Positions 17,755 through 27,889 of a stretch of 57,403 bases of DNA are shown here, one piece after another. The notes under the pieces were generated by a model. That model made no database searches, was not told the DNA's origin, and worked only from the letters and a program-made list of their open reading frames with translations. The position numbers and the translations under genes are program-made. Every line of letters starts with the position of its first letter. Position 1 is the first letter of the stretch. Where the stretch lies: NCBI RefSeq assembly GCF_000763885.1, contig NZ_JRKO01000040.1, forward strand, positions 1-57,403, given 5' to 3'. Source of the DNA: Paracoccus versutus (GTDB lineage Bacteria > Pseudomonadota > Alphaproteobacteria > Rhodobacterales > Rhodobacteraceae).

Positions 17755-18078
17755 TCAGGTCTTCCAGGTATCGACCACCTCGTACATCACCGGCTCGAAA
17801 TGGCGGCACATGCCATGGATGGCGCGGTTGCGGGTGCGCATCTCGGGGCTGCGCAGCATGGCCTGGTAGTCGCGCCGGTCGCGCCATTGCGAATAGGTGC
17901 AGATGCGGGTCTGGGCATCGTTCAGGTGGATCGCGCCCGAGACATAGCCGGGCTGGTGCCGGATGACCTGGTCATAGGCGTCGTTCAGCGCGTCCAGCAC
18001 GTCATGCGCGGTTCCGGGCGTCACCTCGAAGGTGCAGATCACGGTCTGGCCGGTGAATTCCTTGTCGATGCGGGTCAT
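17755..18078 (-). CDS. ABM-domain (antibiotic biosynthesis monooxygenase-like) protein
   Basis: 107 residues of one ferredoxin-like alpha/beta domain: VICTFEVTPGTAHDVLDALNDAYDQVIRHQPGYVSGAIHL, then YSQWRDRRDYQAMLRSPEM. This is the usual ABM pattern of beta strand, helix, central GY, and a WR-D motif. Members are small dimeric cofactor-independent oxygenases, heme-degrading proteins or quinol-binding proteins; function here is unknown. ATG 18078 has GGAGGAG upstream. Convergent or independent of the neighbouring genes. Confidence 0.7.
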   Translation of the reverse strand: MTRIDKEFTGQTVICTFEVTPGTAHDVLDALNDAYDQVIRHQPGYVSGAIHLNDAQTRICTYSQWRDRRDYQAMLRSPEMRTRNRAIHGMCRHFEPVMYEVVDTWKT

Positions 18079-18112
18079 GGCTGGGCTCTCCTCCCTCGCT
18101 GCTGGCCCAAGC

Positions 18113-19066
18113 TTAGCGCAGCGGCGGCGCGGGGGAAGAGGGTTTTCGATCCCGAGCCGGGCGCAGAAAGCCCAAGGCCGGATAAAGCCGGTCCGTCACC
18201 GCCAGGCGCATCTGCCGGGCCAGGGGGTCGTGAAAGACCTCCAGCGCCCGTTCGGCCTCGGCCCCCGACAGCCAGCCGCCGTCGAGCCGCCAGCGCCGGA
18301 AAAAGATCCGGTCCAGATCCTGCGCCGCGCGGAACTCCAGACCGCGGCGCGCCTGTTCGGCGTCGCGCGCGGGCGCGATCCGGGCATCGGGGCCGTATGT
18401 CCGCCGCGCTTCGGCGATCCTGGCCTGCTGCGCGGCCATGGCCTGGGCCACATCCTCGTCGGTAATCGTGACCAGCCGGTCCATCTCGGCCCGGACCCCG
18501 GCCGGCAGCGTCGCGACCGCCGCCTCGACCGCCCGGCGGAAACGCGGGTCGGCTTCGATCCTCATGCCCCAGGCGCCGGGCTGGACGCGCCACAGCACGG
18601 GTTCGGCCGCCGGGGTCCAGGCGCCGTCCGCGACCAGCCCCAGGCGATCCAGCAGCGCCAGCAGCTCGGGCCGGGCCAGCGCCGGGCCCAGCCCATGCGC
18701 CGCCGCGATGTTCGGCGGCGGCGGGGGCGGCGCGCCGAGGCGGCGGATGATGAAATCCCCGGCCCGTTCCGGCTGCGGGCTGCCATCGGGCAGGCGATAG
18801 GCCAGCTGCCCCTGCTGGCGCGCCAGCCACAGCACCGCGACGCAAAGATCGTCCCAGCGCGGCGGCATCGCCGGCCGCCGGGGCGCGGCGCGGCGGCTTG
18901 CACCCCAGCCCGTCGCATCCGCGCGGCCCAGGGCCACCAGGGCCTCGCAGCCGATCTGGCAGGCGGTCACGGCCATGTCCTGCCAGCCGCTTCCGTCGTC
19001 CAGCGCCGGCAGGTTCCGTTCCAGGAAATCCGCGACCGCCCCCGGCCAATCCCCCGTCGCATGCAT
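18113..19066 (-). CDS. Conserved-type hypothetical protein, 317 aa
   Basis: No family recognised. A soluble protein without signal peptide or membrane segments, rich in alanine, arginine and proline, with a PPPPPP run near residue 115 and paired tryptophans. The C-terminal third (DLDRIFFRRWRLDGGWLSGAEAERALEVF...LYPALGFL) looks like a compact helical domain. ATG 19066 has GGGAAAGGGA upstream; the frame continues to 19171 without another good start. Codon use matches the core genes, which argues for a real gene. It is divergent from the dipeptidase gene. Confidence 0.65.
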   Translation of the reverse strand: MHATGDWPGAVADFLERNLPALDDGSGWQDMAVTACQIGCEALVALGRADATGWGASRRAAPRRPAMPPRWDDLCVAVLWLARQQGQLAYRLPDGSPQPERAGDFIIRRLGAPPPPPPNIAAAHGLGPALARPELLALLDRLGLVADGAWTPAAEPVLWRVQPGAWGMRIEADPRFRRAVEAAVATLPAGVRAEMDRLVTITDEDVAQAMAAQQARIAEARRTYGPDARIAPARDAEQARRGLEFRAAQDLDRIFFRRWRLDGGWLSGAEAERALEVFHDPLARQMRLAVTDRLYPALGFLRPARDRKPSSPAPPLR

Positions 19067-19163
19067 CCCGGATCCCTTTCCCGCTTTGGCCGGCCGCACC
19101 CCGCCGGCACGCTTGCGACCTGCGCATAACGGGCGCATGTTGCGCCGCGCAATGCGAAAGGAC

Positions 19164-20219
19164 ATGAGCATGATTCCGGTCTTCGACGGTCACAACGATT
19201 TCTTGCAGCGCATGGTGGCTGCGGGGCCCGGCCGCGACCGGCTTTGGCTGGAGGGCGACGGCAACGGGCATCTGGACCTGCCGCGGATCAAGGCGGGCGG
19301 GTTTGCCGGCGGCTTCTTCGCGATCTGGACGCCCTCGCCGCCCGGCCCCGACGATGCGCTGGCGGCGATGCTCAAGAAGAACCCGCCCTTCGCCCTGCCC
19401 CTGCCGCCCGAGGTGGAGCCGGCCCAGGCCCTGCCCCATGCGCTGGCCCAGGCCGGGCAGCTGATGGCGATGGAGCGGACCGGCACGCTGGCGATCTGCC
19501 GGACCGCGGCCGAGATCCGCGCGGCCATGGCCCAGGGCCGCATCGCCGCCATCCTGCACATCGAGGGCGCCGAGCCGATCCCGGACCTGGATGCGCTGCA
19601 TGTCTGGCACGCGATGGGGCTGCGCTCGCTGGGGCCGGTCTGGTCGCGGCCGACGCGCTATGCCCATGGCGTGCCCTTCGCCTTTCCCGCCTCGCCCGAC
19701 ACCGGGCCGGGGCTGACGGATGCGGGCAAGGATCTGGTGCGCGCATGCAACCGGCTGCGCATCATGCTGGACCTGTCGCATCTGAACGAAAAGGGCTTCG
19801 ACGACGTGGCCCAACTGTCGGATGCGCCGCTGGTCGCCAGCCACAGCTGCGCCCATGCCGTCGCGCCCAGCTCGCGCAACCTGACCGACCGGCAATTGCG
19901 GGTGATCGCCGAATCGCGCGGCCTCGTCGGGCTGAACTTTGCCGTGGGCTTCCTGCATCCCGAAGGGCGGCGCGACCCGATGCAGGGGTTCGCGGTCATG
20001 CTGCGCCACCTGGACCACCTGCTGGAATTGCTGGGCGAGGACGGCGTGGCGCTGGGTTCCGATTTCGACGGCGCCGACATGCCCGAGGATCTGGCCGATG
20101 CCGCCGCCCTGCCGAAGCTGGTGCAGGCGATGCTGGCGCATGGCTATGGCCGCGAGCTGGTCGAAAAGATCGCCTGGCGCAACTGGCTGGACCTGCTGGA
20201 GCGGAGCTGGGGCGGCTGA
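19164..20219 (+). CDS. Membrane dipeptidase, peptidase family M19
   Basis: 351 residues with the M19 metal-binding set. N-terminal DGHND (His10, Asp12 in this numbering), HIEGAEP supplying the bridging glutamate, the histidines of ASHSCAHA, and GSDFDG with the aspartate near the C-terminal third. Family members are binuclear zinc enzymes that cleave dipeptides with a C-terminal D- or dehydro-residue, often involved in turnover of D-amino-acid or cell-wall peptides. No signal peptide is seen, so it is probably cytoplasmic. ATG 19164 lies only 3 nt from AAAGGA; ATG 19170 has better spacing. Monocistronic. Confidence 0.88.
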   Translation: MSMIPVFDGHNDFLQRMVAAGPGRDRLWLEGDGNGHLDLPRIKAGGFAGGFFAIWTPSPPGPDDALAAMLKKNPPFALPLPPEVEPAQALPHALAQAGQLMAMERTGTLAICRTAAEIRAAMAQGRIAAILHIEGAEPIPDLDALHVWHAMGLRSLGPVWSRPTRYAHGVPFAFPASPDTGPGLTDAGKDLVRACNRLRIMLDLSHLNEKGFDDVAQLSDAPLVASHSCAHAVAPSSRNLTDRQLRVIAESRGLVGLNFAVGFLHPEGRRDPMQGFAVMLRHLDHLLELLGEDGVALGSDFDGADMPEDLADAAALPKLVQAMLAHGYGRELVEKIAWRNWLDLLERSWGG

Positions 20220-20354
20220 ACGCGCGCCAGCCTGGCGGGACGCGGGGGCGCCGATCCGAAACCGGACACTCGGCAAAGGCACACAAGGATCGTCGCCCCC
20301 ATGCGCGGGGAAATGCCACAGCCGGATTGCACGGTAAAGTTGTCCATTCGGACA

Positions 20355-20377
20355 GGATTCCCGGTATGCGGGAATCC
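20355..20377. terminator. Hairpin between dipeptidase and ppx (putative bidirectional terminator)
   Basis: GGATTCCCG (20355-20363) pairs with CGGGAATCC (20369-20377), loop GTATG. It is 3 nt after the ppx stop on the minus strand and 136 nt after the dipeptidase stop. No T-run. The rest of the 160-nt gap shows nothing notable. Confidence 0.5.
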
Positions 20378-20380
20378 CCC

Positions 20381-21922
20381 TCAGCCTCCGGTGACGACCG
20401 GCGTGACCTCCAGCGCATCGGCAAGCGAGCGGAAGCGGGCCTCGGCCACCTCGCCCATCAGCGCGCGCCCGGTCCGGGTCAGCTTCAGCTCCAGAAGCTT
20501 CTTCTTGCGCTGCAGCTTCAGCGTGCCCGCCTCGGCCGGATCCTTGACCGAGAACATGGCGCCGAAGCGCAGCGCCTTGCCCAGAACCTCGGCCTCGCGG
20601 ATCTCCTTTTCCGAGAGCAGCGCGAACAGCGGCGCCATGGGCGAATTGGCGCGGCTGTTCTTGTAGCGGTGCAGCAGCGACAGCCCCAGGAACACCCGTT
20701 CGGGATGCGACAGCGCCGCCATGTTGGCCCGCGTGACATTGTCGAAACAGGCATCGGCGCGATAATCGGGATGGGTGCGCCAGGTGGTGTCGTGCAAAAG
20801 GCAGGCCGCCCGGACCAGCCGGTCGCGCTCGGGCGGCAGGTCGCCGAACAGCGGCTCCAGGAACTGGTAGAGCTTCTTGCCGAAACCCGGCATCCGCGCC
20901 ATCTGCCGCTCGGCAAAGCGCGCCGCCTCGATCAGCGGATCGCGCGAGCGCAGCCCGGCCGGCATCTGTTCGTAAAGCAGCCCCTCGCGGATGCCGTAGG
21001 AAGAGACGGCCAGCGATTTCGGCTTGAGGCTTTGCACCAGTTGGCGCAGCACCTGGCTGGCCAGCGGCACCAGCTCCATCCGGCTTTGCGAGATGCCGGT
21101 CATCGCCCGCATCTCGGCCACGCTGCGCTCGCCGATCCATTTCACCGTGTCGGCGACGGCCTGCGGCGACATGCGATATTCGTGCAGCACGGTCATCGGG
21201 TATTTCGCCCGCTCCATGTCCAGCCGCGCGATGGCCCGCCACGAGCCGCCGACTAGGTAGATCTGTTCGTGCCCGCGGCCCAGCCGCTCGGCCGCCCGCT
21301 CGATCGCATCGCGGATATGGTCGCGCAGGCCCGCGGCGCCGCCCTTGACCTGTTGCAGCCGGAACGGGCCCAGGGGCGTCGAGATGCGGCCGCCGACCTT
21401 GCCGTTCGCCACCTCGGCCAGTTCCATCGAGTTGCCGCCGATGTCGCAGACCAGCCCCTTGGCATCCGGCCAGCCCAGCAGCACGCCCTGCGCGGAAAGC
21501 CGCGCCTCTTCCTCGCCGTCGATGACCCAGAGCTTCAGCCCGGTCTCCTTCTCGACCGCCTTGTGGAAGGCGGGGCCGTCCTCGGCCTCGCGCACGGCGG
21601 CGGTCGCGACGCAGGTCAGCGGCTTGATGCCCATGCTGTCGGCCAGCACCGCAAAGCGGCGCAGGGCGGCCATGCCGCGGCGCACGCCTTCGGGGTTCAG
21701 CCGGCCGGTGGTGGCCAGGCCCGAGCCCAGCCCGGCCATGACCTTTTCGTTGTAGAAATAGGCCGGCGAGCGCGCCGCCCCGTCGAACACCACCATGCGG
21801 ATCGAGTTCGAGCCCACGTCGACCACGCCGACCCGGCTGAGCGCGCGTTCCGAGGCGCGTTCGAACAGCGAGCGTCCGAAGGGTTCGATGGTTTCTCCGC
21901 TTGCGGTCACGATGCCGTTCAT
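20381..21922 (-). CDS. ppx: Exopolyphosphatase / guanosine pentaphosphate phosphatase family (Ppx/GppA)
   Basis: 513 residues. The actin-like ATPase fold is seen in VGVVDVGSNSIRMVVFDG near residue 30 (phosphate 1 loop), CVATAAVREAEDG, and CDIGGNSMELAEV (second phosphate loop). A C-terminal HD-like region contains LHDTTWRTHPDYRAD. It degrades polyphosphate processively from the end and/or hydrolyses pppGpp. It follows ppk1 on the same strand with 66 nt between them, so synthesis and breakdown of polyphosphate may be co-transcribed. ATG 21922 follows GAGAGGAA. Longer than single-domain Ppx1 proteins; the HD domain is retained. Confidence 0.9.
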   Translation of the reverse strand: MNGIVTASGETIEPFGRSLFERASERALSRVGVVDVGSNSIRMVVFDGAARSPAYFYNEKVMAGLGSGLATTGRLNPEGVRRGMAALRRFAVLADSMGIKPLTCVATAAVREAEDGPAFHKAVEKETGLKLWVIDGEEEARLSAQGVLLGWPDAKGLVCDIGGNSMELAEVANGKVGGRISTPLGPFRLQQVKGGAAGLRDHIRDAIERAAERLGRGHEQIYLVGGSWRAIARLDMERAKYPMTVLHEYRMSPQAVADTVKWIGERSVAEMRAMTGISQSRMELVPLASQVLRQLVQSLKPKSLAVSSYGIREGLLYEQMPAGLRSRDPLIEAARFAERQMARMPGFGKKLYQFLEPLFGDLPPERDRLVRAACLLHDTTWRTHPDYRADACFDNVTRANMAALSHPERVFLGLSLLHRYKNSRANSPMAPLFALLSEKEIREAEVLGKALRFGAMFSVKDPAEAGTLKLQRKKKLLELKLTRTGRALMGEVAEARFRSLADALEVTPVVTGG

Positions 21923-21988
21923 CGGGTTCCTCTCGATTCCGTTACCAAGCCGGTCGCGCGCTTTGGATGGGGCAATTGCCTCCTTGCG

Positions 21989-24154
21989 TCAATCCGTCGA
22001 GTGCATCAGCGCCGGAACGTCACGCGCGCCCGCGCTGCCGCGCCCCGACAATGAGGGGTTTTCCATGAAGAACTTGTGACAGGAAAACAGGTCGTCGCGT
22101 CCGGCCGGCAGATAGCGCAGATAGCGCCCGTCGGGTTGCAGAAGCCAGCTTTGCGCCTCGTCGGCCATGTTGGCGGCCATGACCTGGCTGGTGATCTGCG
22201 CCTTCACCGTCTCGTTGAAGCATTCCACCAGCGCCTCGACCCGGCGGTTCAGGTTGCGCCCCATCCAGTCGGCCGAGCTGATGAAGACCCGCGCGCGCTT
22301 GGAGGGCAGGCCGAAGCCGTTGCCGAAGCAGACGATGCGGGAATGTTCCAGGAAGCGGCCGACGATGGATTTCACCCGGATGTTGTCCGACAGGCCCGCG
22401 ATGCCCGGCCGCAGCCCGCAGATGCCGCGGATCACCAGGTTGATCCTGACCCCCGCCTGGCTTGCGGCGTAAAGCGCCTCGATCACGTCCTTGTCGATCA
22501 GGCTGTTCATCTTGGCCCAGATCTCGGCCGGGCGGCCGCGGCTGGCGAAATCGGCCTCGCGCGCGATCAGCTCCAGCAGCCGCTCCTTGAGGTCGATGGG
22601 CGAGATGGCGATGTTCTCCAGCCCCTCGGGCTGGACATAGCCGGACAGGAAGTTGAACACCTTGGAGGCATCGCGCCCCAGCGCCGGGTCGCAGGTGAAC
22701 AGCGACAGGTCGGTATAGATGCGCGCGGTGATCGGGTGATAGTTGCCGGTGCCGAAATGGGTATAGGTCACAAGCTGGTCGCCCTCGCGCCGCACCACGG
22801 CGCTGATCTTGGCATGGGTCTTGTATTGCATGAAGCCATAGACGACATGCGCGCCCGAGCGTTCCAGCCGCCGCGACTGGCGGATGTTCGCGGCCTCGTC
22901 GAAGCGGGCCTTCAGCTCGACCAGCGCCGTCACCGACTTGCCCGATTCGGCCGCCTCGCAGAGCGCGTCCACGATGGGGCTGTCGCGCGAGGTGCGGTAA
23001 AGCGTCTGCTTGATCGCCAGCACGTCCGGGTCGCGCGCAGCCTGCGCCAGGAAGCGCACCACCATGTCGAAGGTCTCGTAGGGGTGGTGCAGCAGCATGT
23101 CCTTTTGCCGGATCGCGGCGAACATGTCGCCGTCGTGGTCCTGCACCCGTTCCGGCACCCGCGGGGTGAAGCCCGGCCATTGCAGGTCGCGCCGCCCGTC
23201 CAGCACCAGTTCGCGCAGGTCGGCCATGCCCAGAAGGCCCTCGACCTCGACCACCTCCTCGGGATCGACCTCCAGCTCCTGCATGATGACCCGGCGCAGC
23301 CGGTCGGGCGCGCCGGCGGTGATCTTCAGCCGGATGACCGAGCCGCGGCGCCGGCGCTTCAGCGCCGTCTCGAACTCGCGCACCAGGTCTTCGGCCTCTT
23401 CCTCGACCTCCAGGTCGCTGTCGCGCAGCACGCGGAAGGCGCAATGGCCGATGTCGCGATAGCCGGGGAACAGGCTGGGCAGATGCATCAGCAGCAGGTC
23501 TTCCAGCCGCAGGAAGCGCTTGCCGCCCGGCAGCGGGATGAAGCGGGCGATCTGCTGGGGAATGGGCACCAGCGCCTGCATCTGCCGCCCGTCGCTTTCC
23601 CGCGCCAGTTCCAGCGCCAGCGAAAAGCCGGTGTTGGGAATGAAGGGAAAGGGATGCGCCGGGTCTATGGCCAGGGGCGAGACCACCGGGAACACCTGCT
23701 CCATGAAATGCCGGCGCAGGAATTCTTCCTCGGCGCGGGTGACGCGGCCGCGCGACAGGATGGCGATGTCGGCCTGTTCCATCTCGCGGCGCAGGCCGTT
23801 CCAGACCGCCTGCTGCGCGCCCATCAGCCGGCGCGCATCGGCATTGACCAGCGCCAGCTGCTCGGCCGCGGTCAGCCCGTCGTCGGACAGGGTGGTGTTG
23901 CCTTCGCGGACCAGCTCGCGCAGGCCGGCCACGCGCACGGTGTAGAACTCGTCGAGATTGGTGGCCGAGATCGACAGGAAGCGCAGCCGTTCGAGCAGCG
24001 GCACGCGCGGGTTGCGCGCCTCGTCCAGCACACGCCAGTTGAAGGCGAGCCAGCTGATCTCGCGGTTGAAGAAGCGCGCGGCGCCCTCGGGCGGGCCGTC
24101 GGGCAGGTCGCGCGGGGCGGGAAAGGGGGATTTCAGGAAATCGGCCTGGGTCAT
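21989..24154 (-). CDS. ppk1: Polyphosphate kinase 1
   Basis: 721 residues, matching Ppk1 length. [19 protein letters not shown] at the start is the N domain, then the head domain. The catalytic C1/C2 domains carry [25 protein letters not shown] (the phospho-acceptor histidine in KTHAKI), [11 protein letters not shown] and the second conserved histidine region. It reversibly transfers the ATP gamma phosphate to polyphosphate. ATG 24154 has no strong Shine-Dalgarno. It is 31 nt after the hdaA stop. The open frame upstream to 24589 is antisense to, or shadows, hdaA and was not used. Confidence 0.95.
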   Translation of the reverse strand: MTQADFLKSPFPAPRDLPDGPPEGAARFFNREISWLAFNWRVLDEARNPRVPLLERLRFLSISATNLDEFYTVRVAGLRELVREGNTTLSDDGLTAAEQLALVNADARRLMGAQQAVWNGLRREMEQADIAILSRGRVTRAEEEFLRRHFMEQVFPVVSPLAIDPAHPFPFIPNTGFSLALELARESDGRQMQALVPIPQQIARFIPLPGGKRFLRLEDLLLMHLPSLFPGYRDIGHCAFRVLRDSDLEVEEEAEDLVREFETALKRRRRGSVIRLKITAGAPDRLRRVIMQELEVDPEEVVEVEGLLGMADLRELVLDGRRDLQWPGFTPRVPERVQDHDGDMFAAIRQKDMLLHHPYETFDMVVRFLAQAARDPDVLAIKQTLYRTSRDSPIVDALCEAAESGKSVTALVELKARFDEAANIRQSRRLERSGAHVVYGFMQYKTHAKISAVVRREGDQLVTYTHFGTGNYHPITARIYTDLSLFTCDPALGRDASKVFNFLSGYVQPEGLENIAISPIDLKERLLELIAREADFASRGRPAEIWAKMNSLIDKDVIEALYAASQAGVRINLVIRGICGLRPGIAGLSDNIRVKSIVGRFLEHSRIVCFGNGFGLPSKRARVFISSADWMGRNLNRRVEALVECFNETVKAQITSQVMAANMADEAQSWLLQPDGRYLRYLPAGRDDLFSCHKFFMENPSLSGRGSAGARDVPALMHSTD

Positions 24155-24185
24155 GTCACGGGACTTCGGGGAAAATGCGGGGCGA

Positions 24186-24875
24186 TCATGCGTCGGCGGG
24201 GGCCAGCTTGTCCAGAAGCTCGGCCGCCAGCCGCCGGGTGATGGCGCGGCGGTCGGCCAGCGATTCGCGGTCGATGGCGGCGACCAGGCGGCGGGCCAGG
24301 TCCAGGTCGCGCTCCATGCGCAGCGAAAGCCAGTCCACCACCTCGGGCGCCACCTGGATCTGGCGGTCGGCGAACAGCTTGACCAGCACCGCCGGCAGCA
24401 GCGCGTCGTCGGGCGGGCCCAGGATCGCCTGCGCCGCCGTCTCCAGCCGCGAGCGCAGGTCGGGCAGCGCCACGCCCCAGTCGCGCGGCGGCGCCTGCGC
24501 GGTGATGAGAAGCAGCGCCCCCCGCGCGCCGGCCAGGTTCCACAGGTGGAACAGGCCCTGTTCGGCGACGGGATTGCCGCCGATCTCATGCGCGTCCTCG
24601 ATGACCAGCGCGGCGCCGGGGCGGACCAGATCGTCCACGCTTTCGGGGGTCAGCGTCCAGCCATGGCTGACATGGGCGCCATGATCGGCCGCCCAGAAGC
24701 CGACCAGATGCGTCTTGCCCGATCCCGGACCGCCGATCAGCAGCAAACGGCCCTGCGGCCAGCGGCCCGGCGCGTCCAGCATCGCCAGCGCGTCGCGATT
24801 GGCCGCGGTGATCAGGAAATCGTCGCGCGACGAGGCCGGCGGCATCGTCAGGTCCAGGGTCAATTGTCTGGCCAC
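24186..24875 (-). CDS. hdaA: DnaA-related regulatory protein HdaA
   Basis: 229 residues. It begins at a GTG with a beta-clamp binding motif, QLTLDL at residues 4-9, as in Hda. Then comes a DnaA-type AAA+ domain with Walker A GGPGSGKT (48-55), Walker [10 protein letters not shown], and an [10 protein letters not shown] arginine-containing lid helix. There is no DNA-binding domain IV, which distinguishes Hda from DnaA. Hda with DNA-loaded clamp stimulates DnaA-ATP hydrolysis and limits re-initiation. The gene starts 3 nt after the AI-2E-exporter-like gene stop, and its AAGGAC site lies inside that gene, suggesting translational coupling. Confidence 0.9.
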   Translation of the reverse strand: MARQLTLDLTMPPASSRDDFLITAANRDALAMLDAPGRWPQGRLLLIGGPGSGKTHLVGFWAADHGAHVSHGWTLTPESVDDLVRPGAALVIEDAHEIGGNPVAEQGLFHLWNLAGARGALLLITAQAPPRDWGVALPDLRSRLETAAQAILGPPDDALLPAVLVKLFADRQIQVAPEVVDWLSLRMERDLDLARRLVAAIDRESLADRRAITRRLAAELLDKLAPADA

Positions 24876-24878
24876 CGT

Positions 24879-26183
24879 TCAGCGGTCCTTGCCGCGCAGG
24901 TGGTCGCGCGTCTCGGCCCACAGATCGGAGGGCGAAGGCGGGCCCTCGGCATCGGGAACCTCGCCGGCCTGCTGGCGGTGCTGGTGTTCCTCCAGCAGAT
25001 GCGCCAGATGCTCGTCGCGCTGGATCTGCGCCACGGCCACGTCGCGCGACATCTGCGCCAGCTGGCGCGCGCGCTCGGTCGTGCCGCGCGGCACCAGCTC
25101 GACCATGGTCGGCGGCGCGGGGGGCGAGGGCACCTCGCGCCCGGTATAGAGCGCGCTTTCCTTGTAGCGGGCGACGGCAAAGCGGACCAGCACCCCCAGC
25201 GCCGCCGCCGCCGGCACGGCGATGAGCAGGCCGACGAAGCCGAAGAGCGTGCCGAAGACGGTCAGGGCCAGCATCAGCCAGACCGGATGCAGCCCGACAT
25301 GGCCGCCGACGATCTTGGGTTGCAGGTAGTTGCCCTCGACGATCTGGCCCAGGACGAAGACCGCGATCACCGCGCCGATCCAGACCGGCTCGCCCCAGAA
25401 GGAGAACAGCGCGACGCCGATGGCGGTGGCGCCGCCGACCAGCACGCCGACATAGGGGATGAAGGACAACGAGGCGGCGATCACCCCGATCGCGATGCCG
25501 AAGGGCAGGCCGATCAGCGCCAGGCAGACCGAATAGAAGGTGCCCAGGATCAGGATCACCATGCCCTGCCCGCGCACGAATCCCGACAGCGCCGCGTCGA
25601 TCTCGTGTCCCAGCCGGCGGATGGTGCCGGCATGCTGGCGCGGCAGAAGCTCGTCCAGCCGGTCGACCATGTTGTCCCAGTCGAGCAGCAGGTAGAAGGC
25701 GACGACCGGCACGATCACGATCAGCATGACCATGCTGACCACGCCCATGACCGAGCCCAGCACGGTGCTGACCAGCTGCCCGCCCCGCTCGCTGATCTGC
25801 TGGCCCATGTTGGCAAGCGCGCTGTTGACCGGGCTGCCCTCGGTGAAGATCTCGGGGAACCGGGTCATCAGGAACTGCTGGAGGCGCTGGAACATCTCGG
25901 GCGCGGTCTCGATCAGCGCGGTGGTCTGGCGCACCAGCACCGGCACCAGCAGCAGAAACAGCGCCACCACCAGCAAGAGCCCGCAAAGCGTGATGATGAC
26001 CACCGAGGCGGTGCGCGACAGGCCCAGCCGCTCGAGCCGGTCGGCCAGGGGATCGAAGAGATAGGCCACGGCCGCGCCCATGATGAAGGGCGTGACGGCA
26101 TTGCCCACCCCCCAAAGCGCCAACAGCAGCACGGCCAGCGCGCCGCCCCAATACAGGATCTGTTTCTGCACCGGCAATTGCAT
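24879..26183 (-). CDS. AI-2E transporter-family / PerM-type membrane protein
   Basis: 434 residues, with eight membrane segments and the family's long soluble helical insert (residues about 85-150). Conserved features include ITEGS-like [12 protein letters not shown] and [28 protein letters not shown]. The last ~90 residues are an unusually hydrophilic, charged cytoplasmic tail ([30 protein letters not shown]) absent from simple family members. Homologues export autoinducer-2 or Na+/H+ substrates; the real substrate is unclear. It begins the minus-strand operon with hdaA, ppk1 and perhaps ppx. Confidence 0.82.
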   Translation of the reverse strand: MQLPVQKQILYWGGALAVLLLALWGVGNAVTPFIMGAAVAYLFDPLADRLERLGLSRTASVVIITLCGLLLVVALFLLLVPVLVRQTTALIETAPEMFQRLQQFLMTRFPEIFTEGSPVNSALANMGQQISERGGQLVSTVLGSVMGVVSMVMLIVIVPVVAFYLLLDWDNMVDRLDELLPRQHAGTIRRLGHEIDAALSGFVRGQGMVILILGTFYSVCLALIGLPFGIAIGVIAASLSFIPYVGVLVGGATAIGVALFSFWGEPVWIGAVIAVFVLGQIVEGNYLQPKIVGGHVGLHPVWLMLALTVFGTLFGFVGLLIAVPAAAALGVLVRFAVARYKESALYTGREVPSPPAPPTMVELVPRGTTERARQLAQMSRDVAVAQIQRDEHLAHLLEEHQHRQQAGEVPDAEGPPSPSDLWAETRDHLRGKDR

Positions 26184-26311
26184 GGGTCTCGTCGCTCCCG
26201 TCCCCGCGTTCGGCTTCCTATGTGGACGGTCGCGGCGCGGCTTGCAAGGAAGGGCGTTGCCCCGCTATCCGCGATCCGCTAACCCGTGCCGGCCATCATG
26301 AGGATTTCGCC

Positions 26312-27664
26312 ATGCGTCTGTCGCGCTATTTCATGCCCGTCCTGAAGGAAGACCCCAAAGAGGCCCAGATCGTCAGCCACCGGCTGATGCTGCGCGCCGG
26401 CATGATCAAGCAGCAGGCGGCCGGCATCTATTCCTGGCTGCCGCTGGGCTTCAAGGTGCTGCGCCGCATCGAGCAGATCGTGCATGAGGAACAGGCCCGC
26501 GCCGGCCATATCGCCATGCTGATGCCGACGCTGCAGCCCGCCGACCTGTGGCGCGAAAGCGGCCGCTACGACGATTACGGCGAAGAGATGCTGCGCATCC
26601 GCGACCGCCACAAGCGCGACCTGCTTTACGGGCCCACGAACGAGGAGATGATCACCGACATCTTCCGCAGCCATGTGAACAGCTACAAGGACCTGCCGCT
26701 GACGCTGTATCACATCCAGTGGAAGTTCCGCGACGAGATCCGCCCCCGCTTCGGCGTCATGCGCGGGCGCGAGTTCCTGATGAAGGACGGCTACAATTTC
26801 GACCTGACCAAGGAAGACGCGCTGCATGCCTATAACCGGCACCTGGTCAGCTATCTGCGCAGCTACGAGCGCATGGGCCTGCAGGCGATCCCGATGCGCG
26901 CCGACGGCGGGCCGATCGGCGGCGACTATACGCATGAGTTCCTGGTGCTGGCCGAGACCGGCGAGTCGGAAGTGTTCTACGACAGCGAGATCACCGACCT
27001 GAAATTCGGCGATCGCGCCATCGACTACGACGATGTCGCGCAATGCCAGGCCGTGCTGGAGGAATTCACCAGCCGCTATGCCCGCACCGACGAGACCCAT
27101 GACGCGGCGCTGTTCGAGCAGGTCCCCGAGGCGCGGCGGCGCCAGGCCCGCGGCATCGAGGTCGGGCAGATCTTCTATTTCGGCACCAAGTATTCCGAGC
27201 CGATGGGCGCCACCGTGGTCGGCCCCGACGGCGCACGCGTGCCGGTTCACATGGGCTCGCACGGGATCGGCGTCAGCCGCCTTCTGGGCGCGATCATCGA
27301 GGCCAGCCATGACGACAAGGGCATCGTCTGGCCCGAGGGGGTGACGCCCTTCCATGCCGGGATCGTCAACCTCAAACAGGGCGACGCCTCGACCGACGGC
27401 GCCTGCGAGGCGCTTTACGCCGAGCTGAAGGCGCAGGGGCTGGACCCGCTCTACGACGACCGCGACGAGCGGGCGGGGGCGAAATTCGCCACCATGGACC
27501 TGATCGGCCTGCCCTGGCGCATCACCGTCGGGCCGCGCGGGCTGGCGGCGAACAAGGTCGAGCTGACCTCGCGCCGCAGCGGCGAATCGATCGAGGTCTC
27601 GCCGCAGGAGGCGGTGGCGCGGCTGAAGGATATCTACCAGCCGGTCTTCGACGCCGCGAAATAG
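26312..27664 (+). CDS. proS: Prolyl-tRNA synthetase (short bacterial form)
   Basis: 450 residues. Class II core: motif 1 near [11 protein letters not shown], motif 2 [25 protein letters not shown], and motif 3 [15 protein letters not shown]. The anticodon-binding domain ends the protein. The ~180-residue editing insertion found in long bacterial ProRS (for example E. coli) is missing, typical of alphaproteobacteria, which use free-standing editing factors. ATG 26312 follows GAGGA. Divergent from the exporter-like gene; the 128-nt gap has no obvious regulatory RNA. Confidence 0.95.
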   Translation: MRLSRYFMPVLKEDPKEAQIVSHRLMLRAGMIKQQAAGIYSWLPLGFKVLRRIEQIVHEEQARAGHIAMLMPTLQPADLWRESGRYDDYGEEMLRIRDRHKRDLLYGPTNEEMITDIFRSHVNSYKDLPLTLYHIQWKFRDEIRPRFGVMRGREFLMKDGYNFDLTKEDALHAYNRHLVSYLRSYERMGLQAIPMRADGGPIGGDYTHEFLVLAETGESEVFYDSEITDLKFGDRAIDYDDVAQCQAVLEEFTSRYARTDETHDAALFEQVPEARRRQARGIEVGQIFYFGTKYSEPMGATVVGPDGARVPVHMGSHGIGVSRLLGAIIEASHDDKGIVWPEGVTPFHAGIVNLKQGDASTDGACEALYAELKAQGLDPLYDDRDERAGAKFATMDLIGLPWRITVGPRGLAANKVELTSRRSGESIEVSPQEAVARLKDIYQPVFDAAK

Positions 27665-27685
27665 GGCCGCGAAATAGGCGCGGCC
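27665..27685 (+). terminator. Hairpin after proS
   Basis: GGCCGCG (27665-27671) pairs with CGCGGCC (27679-27685), loop AAATAGG, starting at the base after the proS stop. The structure is stable but lacks a T-run; GC-rich alternative folds are possible just downstream. Confidence 0.45.
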
Positions 27686-27707
27686 GCGCCCGGCGGGACG
27701 GTTGCCT

Positions 27708-27729
27708 GGGTATTTGGGCAACGGAGAAA
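27708..27729 (+). repeat. Dispersed intergenic motif, copy B
   Basis: GGGTATTTGGGCAACGGAGA then AA. It lies in the proS-gmd gap, followed by a G-rich run, as copies A and C are. Same orientation as both flanking genes. Confidence 0.7.
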
Positions 27730-27889
27730 CATGGCGGGGGGCGCCCAGGCGGCGCCCTTTGCCCAGGCGGCTTGGCCGCATGTGTGTCTGGTGAACGCAA
27801 CGCCCCTGCCCTGCGCGCGGTGCCGGCGGGGCCGGGCGGCGCGGGTCTTGTCGTGGTTGTTGTTGTCGTGGTTCAAGAGTGGGCGGTTC

